Assembly: GCA_002946415.1 (NCBI GenBank)
Contig: NJPS01000079.1
Location: 930,001 to 994,000, forward strand
Direction of reading: 5' to 3'
Origin: Rutstroemia sp. NJR-2017a BVV2
Taxonomy: Eukaryota; Ascomycota; Leotiomycetes; Helotiales; Rutstroemiaceae
Length of the DNA: 64,000 nucleotides
Shown one piece after another: positions 59,026 to 64,000 of this stretch. The first letter of the stretch is position 1; each line of letters starts with the position of its first letter. The position numbers and the translations under genes are program-made. A model generated the notes under the pieces. It was given only the letters and a program-made list of their open reading frames with translations, did not search any database and was not told the origin of the DNA.

Positions 59026-59259
59026 TTAGACAATGACCTGAACTCTCTCAAGATCTTCTGGACCATTTAAGTCGACTGAATAAATGCTATAGCTATCTTC
59101 TGTCATCACCGGTTGCACTGTAATAGACCTAGTCCGAATTACTACCGAGCCACCTACATCTTGAGTGTCCATCGCATAGAATAACTTCTCAGTATCGAAG
59201 TGATTTATGCTTGGTTGAAATAAGTTTTTTCTTTTTATGTAAGGGAAGAAGGTAGGTAA
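59026..59259 (-). other. Unassigned open frame, possible terminal exon
   Basis: On the minus strand a frame of 77 codons, ending in a TAA at 59028-59026, reads like real protein (HFDTEKLFYAM, then VVIRTRSITVQPVMTEDSYS and GPEDLERVQ). The only ATG inside leaves 50 codons. The text upstream to 59260 is A-rich and could be an intron end. It may be the last exon of a gene whose other exons I cannot find, or a remnant. The family is unknown. Confidence 0.3.
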
Positions 59260-62200
59260 TTATATAGAGATACTCTCTTGTACTAACTATACTAACTCGG
59301 CATACTTGACACTAGTAATTGAGCAGGCCACTATCCAAATTCCCTTTTCGGCCACGAGTTCACACCGAGATCGTGTGCTCATGCGAACCAACACATTTAT
59401 ATTTGATGGGAGACCTCAACGTGGCTATCCGAGACAACGATATCCAGGGGAGCTCAAAGGCGGCTCGACTGCAGGAAATGCTGTAGGGAGATGGAGCTCC
59501 CGTGAACCAAGGCCTTAGCACAGCTTTGCAGCATCAAGCGCCCAAGTCAACTACTATCTACGACATAATATAATCCTACCCTTCCATGTACCTTGCTCCT
59601 TGATCTGCACTAGCAAATCTCCCACTCTACCACACCATTGGGGCTCAGATTGGGAATCACCAGCACGCGAACATAGACTGACACCGTAGCAAATACAAAG
59701 TACCACTTCCGGTATCCAACAGCCTCCTACCTTGTCCGGCAAGACCTCATCCCAAAACCTCAAGTACCGCAAGAAAACCCCTCCTTCCCCACCTCACGCG
59801 GCTCGGCTGAGCCGCTCCTCTCTCTCTCGTCCATCCACCCACCCATCCACACACACACACACATTCCAGAAAACTCAACCTCCCCTCACTCCGGAACCGC
59901 CATCCTATCTCCCCGCCCAACCGTCCACATGTAAGATCCATCCCCCCAACTCCGTAAGAGATATCCCATTCCAGTATAAGATCCCCTATCTCCCCTGAAG
60001 AAGGTGGTCAGCACAACGCCACCAACACAAGGCTCAGCGCCCGCGTCAATCTACCCCTCTCTCTCTCTCCCTCTCTCTCGCCGAGTGCTCAAGACATTGA
60101 GCCTCATCGGCCGACCACCCGCAGGTAGAATAGGCACACATCCAAGCCAGCCTCGCGGTGCATACATTCATCTAGACAAGCTTACGCACCAACATGTTTG
60201 TCCATACGTGAATAGAGATAATGCGCAACCAGGCAGCCAATACCAATCTCAAAAGGAGTAGTTAACTCGAATAAGAACTTGCAACCGCTGAGACAAAGCG
60301 GGGAGATATGTCTGATCGCGAGGTTGACTCGTGATATACTTGTTTGCCTTGCCTTGCCTTATCCCGAGGGCGTTTACCGATTTAGATGTCTCACGCGAAG
60401 GATGCGGAATTGACGCCCGGGTTTGCCTTGCCGGTTGGAAGAACTTAGAACAGACGTTTATAAGGCATGTTATGTGAGGTAAGGCTGGGGGCGAAAACGG
60501 GCATAATTTAGAGTTCAGCTCCTGCGCCTCTGTGGCTTGTTCGGCATATATCTTACATGTGGTTGGTTGGTTGGCTAAATTAGGTTAACAGCTTGCTATT
60601 TTTTTCTAGAAGTGCTCCCAGCTGGGGGATATGGATGCAAGAAAGTTTGTATTGTGGGGAGTTTGACTCGTACTGTACGTTAAGGTGTGCTGCACTGCAC
60701 TGCATGGAATGTGCGCAAGGTGTGTTCTACTGACCTACTGTATGAAAGTGCTACTGTAGGAGCTAAACAGATTGTGGTTATCAGAGCGTATGCAGAATGG
60801 AATGTGCCGAATCGAAGGACGAAGGAAGGGGGAAGGAAGGATATTCTCTCCAACCAACCCAAATCCCACCACCACCTGACTCAAGCTCTGCTATTCTGAC
60901 AGACAAGGTGACGATCAGCCCGCCCAAAGGAAGAAAAGAACGAGGTTCGCAGCACAAATCAAATCCATCCAGATGCTTGCTTCACAAGCAGCAGCACATC
61001 ACCAAACCTCTAGGATAAAATGACGTACAGGAGCGTGTCCACTCTATCTGCCAAACAGACACCCAAACTAGTCGATCAACCTGATGGTACTTACTCAGTC
61101 CGTATACTGCGCCGATGATCAAGCAGGTCCTTCCTGCTGCAAATCCCATCCCATCCCTATCAGCCAAATACTCACTCCTAAATCGCAAACAGGAGGGGTA
61201 AAAACACACCCCTCATCCTCCTCGTGACCTCCATGCATCCCCCCTTGCACAAAACTATCCATCAGTAGTGGGGGTGTATAACAGCGTACAAGTAATTAAC
61301 ACCAGGCACTCCCGAAACATATTTCCCAACTTCTGCGCGATTGACGCATACACAAGTCTAGGAATCCTGGCACGGAAAAAGTGGATTCCAACTTGCTGTA
61401 TGATCACATTATTACGGGTATCGAGCATCAAGTCTCCATCGCAAGACAAGAAAAAAGGAAATAGTTGTAATGCAATATGGCGTAAGGAAGAAGAAAAATC
61501 TCCGGATCGACAAGACGAACGACAAGCTTGCCGTCCGTCCGTCTGCTTGTTGCTGTGCTGTTGTTGCGCTGCGTGATCTGATACAGTACAACGGGTCGGT
61601 CTTTCTGCTGGCCAGGCACGCATGGCGTGAATACTTACTGTGAGGATCGTGAGATTCCGCTTGCTTGCTTGCCTTGGCTTGGGTGCCGTGCAGTGACTAT
61701 AGAGAATTTGTCATACCCATCATGTCATAACCAGGCTGGGTCGGGGAATAGGTATTCGCGGTTGGAGCATAAAGAGAATTGGTGGAGAAATGGATCGGAT
61801 GGATTATTGTGTGGAGATCGCGATCAATAACAAGATGCGATACGATATGATACCCGTGTTGAATTTGGATTCGACGAGCACTGAGAGGAGGAATTGCGAG
61901 TGGCTGAACTAGAGGTACCTACGTATCCGTCGCGATAGATATCGCTTACCAAGAAAAGATACACTTCATCAACTTCAGTTCAGGCATTGCATTTACGGTG
62001 GCGGCTCAGGTACCTGTTTTGGGCTATTGTTGTTGTTGTGTTGTGGTCTCTGAAGCGGTCGTGAGTGTTGTTACTTACGATGGATTCTGGATACGTGGTG
62101 CCACAGGGAGTCGCATTACATAAACTACGAAGGGCTGAATGGACTTTCCTTGATTGTTTATTGACTGTTTTTCGGATATGCGCTGGAAGGATGGGAGGAT

Positions 62201-62637
62201 TCGGAACCCTTCAATTGTTGTGAGTTGGTTTCTCTCCGTATTGTACGTGTGTTTTGCACACTGTGTGAGGATTGATGATGATGATGATGCAAAATGTGGA
62301 CAAGAGAGAGGTCTCACGATGGCCGCCTATTTTCAACGAAAATACCTGCCAATGGTTCCGGACCACTTTGCCTCCTCCATTCGCACCCGAAATCAGGGAA
62401 TTGTCGTTTTTGATATGGGGTTCTACGTCTGCCTTGACTGAAGGAGTATTGCAGTCTAGAACTTGTATGTGGCGAGTAACAATGTGGTAGAGGGTTGAAA
62501 CCAGTGCAAGAACTCCGTCCGTACGTCGACGGGTTTCCTCCATAGGCCTGGAGTGATCCGCCGGTCTCATAAGCACCCTATCTAGAACCACTTCTCTAAA
62601 TTATATAGCTGGCCCTCGATGTACCGGCTTTCGACAT
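59260..62637. other. Repeat-rich intergenic region, no gene recognised
   Basis: Like the left end of the window, this stretch has pyrimidine-rich and simple-repeat DNA (CA run near 59850, CT near 60060, GCCTT near 60345, TGG near 60560, GATGAT near 62275) and only low-complexity frames. The frame at 62211-62591 on - is not recognisable. Confidence 0.45.
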
Positions 62638-63198
62638 CTAGAACCATGGTCGAAACGTGCTCTGGAAATGGACATCATATGGAGGTGCACAAGGAACGGT
62701 GGTCCTGCAACAGATCAGAGCTATCGCCATCAACGGGACCGGTTCTGTTATAAGACGAAAGTTCAACGAACTCTTCTCTGCATGTTCCAGAAGAACACCA
62801 TTGTTGTGCTCACCATTAAAAGTTGATGATGCGTGGCTGCTTTCCGAGTCGCTGAAATATTTACATCCCACGCGACGACCATCAGGAGTTCCTCTGAAAT
62901 GCGGATACTTTAGGATTGCCGAACCAACGACGAACCCAAGGTATTGACTCCTGCCAGTAATAATGATATTCTGCGCTCCACTGGGGTAGCAGGACATCAC
63001 ATAGACATCCCATCTTCGTTCAACAGGAAGCATCTGTCGTTGCATAGAAAGCAGGAGCATTGATTTTTGTGGAGCAATTCGAGCCTGCGGCCAATTACAT
63101 GGTAGGCTGACTGGCTTCCTCTCCTCAATTTGTAGGCCCATGAATGCATTAACATAAAGCCAAAGTGATGTGAAATGATATCGATAGTATCGCTCCAC
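62638..63198 (-). other. Unsupported 186-codon open frame
   Basis: The longest frame in the last 5 kb. It is Ser/Arg-rich with a Cys pair near the C-terminal end, and it has no recognisable domain, signal peptide or membrane segment. It might be a decayed mobile-element gene. I would not call it a gene without transcript support. Confidence 0.2.
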
Positions 63199-64000
63199 CT
63201 TCTACATCAGACCGTAATTGAGGGGTAATCGAATAGAAAATGATGATGCTCTTTGGCTGAAACCGAGAACCATGATCAAGTCATCTCAGATTGGATGGCG
63301 GGGCAGCCGATATACGGACAGGGAACTCGGACTTCAAGACAAGTCTCTGATACAAATGCTGGGATGATGGCGAATGCTTACCGTTAATACGTCTACTCCC
63401 CAGGTCCCTGAGTAAGGTCATGAGTTCTGCGACCCCATTTGATCACAGCATCCCACGCTGCCCTTGCTTAGTACATGATGCAGATGCACGCACTGCACTG
63501 CACTAGCCCAAGTGAGAATGCTCGCTCACGAAAGGGACAGTACGGGAGATCTGTCGCCAAAGGCGGGACTGATCAGAGAGCGAGAAGGGGAAGTGGGAAT
63601 TCTGAATCATAGCTCTTTCTCCATCCATCGACCTTCCTTGGAAAACAAAACACGAGAGAATGAGTACATTTAGAAACGATGTCTACGAAGTAGTCTGAAG
63701 GATAAGTTTCGGATCTTTCTAGTGTACGAATGACCAACTATCGTTAAAAGCTACCGAGACTAATGCTCCATGTACCTAAGTATATGCACGAGGTTCCAAA
63801 GTAGGTCTGTCTCTCCTTTGGCGATGGAAGTCATAGGAAGAAGAAAGATGGAATTGTGGGATCTGTACGGAGTCCTCATGTACAAGATTGGTCGTTCGCA
63901 TGAGGGAGGGCTTGGAAGTGATAGTTACACGAGCGTATATTTATAAATTCCCGATTCGGCTCAGGAACACATGTAAACGCTGAGCAGCTGCGCGATGGAC
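63199..64000. other. Right end of window, nothing recognised
   Basis: No gene is seen in the last 0.8 kb. CACTGCACTGCACT repeats lie near 63490. Confidence 0.4.

Noticed and set aside
1..64000. CRISPR arrays, tRNA or rRNA genes, bacterial operons, secondary-metabolite cluster
   Set aside because: No spaced repeats of a CRISPR type, no tRNA or rRNA text that I could recognise, no Shine-Dalgarno/operon layout, and the hydrolases at 49.7-52.8 kb lack the core synthases and tailoring genes that define a cluster.

Overview
This window is nuclear DNA of a filamentous ascomycete (Pezizomycotina). The evidence is the gene set (sterol O-acyltransferase, AP-1 gamma, Vps5, Mediator and TFIID subunits, eukaryotic NAD synthetase) and the gene architecture. 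Most genes are split by short introns of about 47-140 bp with GT-AG ends and CTAAC/CTGAC-like branch points. The style, including wide microsatellite-rich intergenic regions, would fit a leotiomycete (Helotiales-like) fungus, but that placement is an impression, not a result.

Region 1 (1-15.3 kb) is almost gene-free. I see one convincing small gene, a 143-aa Ser-rich Cys-knuckle protein at 11.17-11.6 kb. It sits in a long stretch of simple repeats, pyrimidine-rich tracts and a 46-nt pure G run. Region 2 (15.3-17.3 kb) holds a decayed NACHT/STAND (NLR-like) gene with in-frame stops and a frameshift.

Region 3 (18-46 kb, plus clpP to 47 kb) is a dense housekeeping block. In order it holds AP-1 gamma-adaptin (-), sterol O-acyltransferase (+), an unknown 237-aa protein (+), an OXNAD1-like reductase (-), a protein with a repeat-rich tail (+), a flavin-reductase-like protein (-), mitochondrial bL31m (+), Vps5/SNX1 (-), MED11 (-), TAF5 (+), a Dcr2-like phosphatase (-), a Trm61-like tRNA m1A58 methyltransferase (-), monoacylglycerol lipase (+), a conserved mitochondrial protein (-) and ClpP (+). 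Several products look mitochondrial (bL31m, Trm61-like, ClpP, the protein at 44.3-45.7 kb, the flavin-reductase-like protein). Several pairs are divergent with short shared upstream regions (MED11/TAF5, Trm61-like/MGL, the 45.7-kb protein/ClpP).

Region 4 (47-64 kb) is looser. It holds a decayed DHA2-type MFS transporter, a 161-bp MITE-like inverted-repeat element, an EstC-like alpha/beta hydrolase (+), a secreted SGNH hydrolase (-), a PQ-loop-like membrane protein (+) and a 17-exon glutamine-dependent NAD+ synthetase (-). The last 5 kb holds only an unassigned open frame and simple-sequence DNA.

I found no convincing new multi-gene system. The most interesting items are the two gene remnants, the MITE, the ClpP micro-exons, the exceptional exon number of QNS1, the extended repeat-rich gene desert and the expanding codon repeat in the 27.6-kb gene. 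All gene models come from reading splice sites by eye. For each multi-exon model given with full exon coordinates, the exon lengths were checked to sum to a multiple of three.
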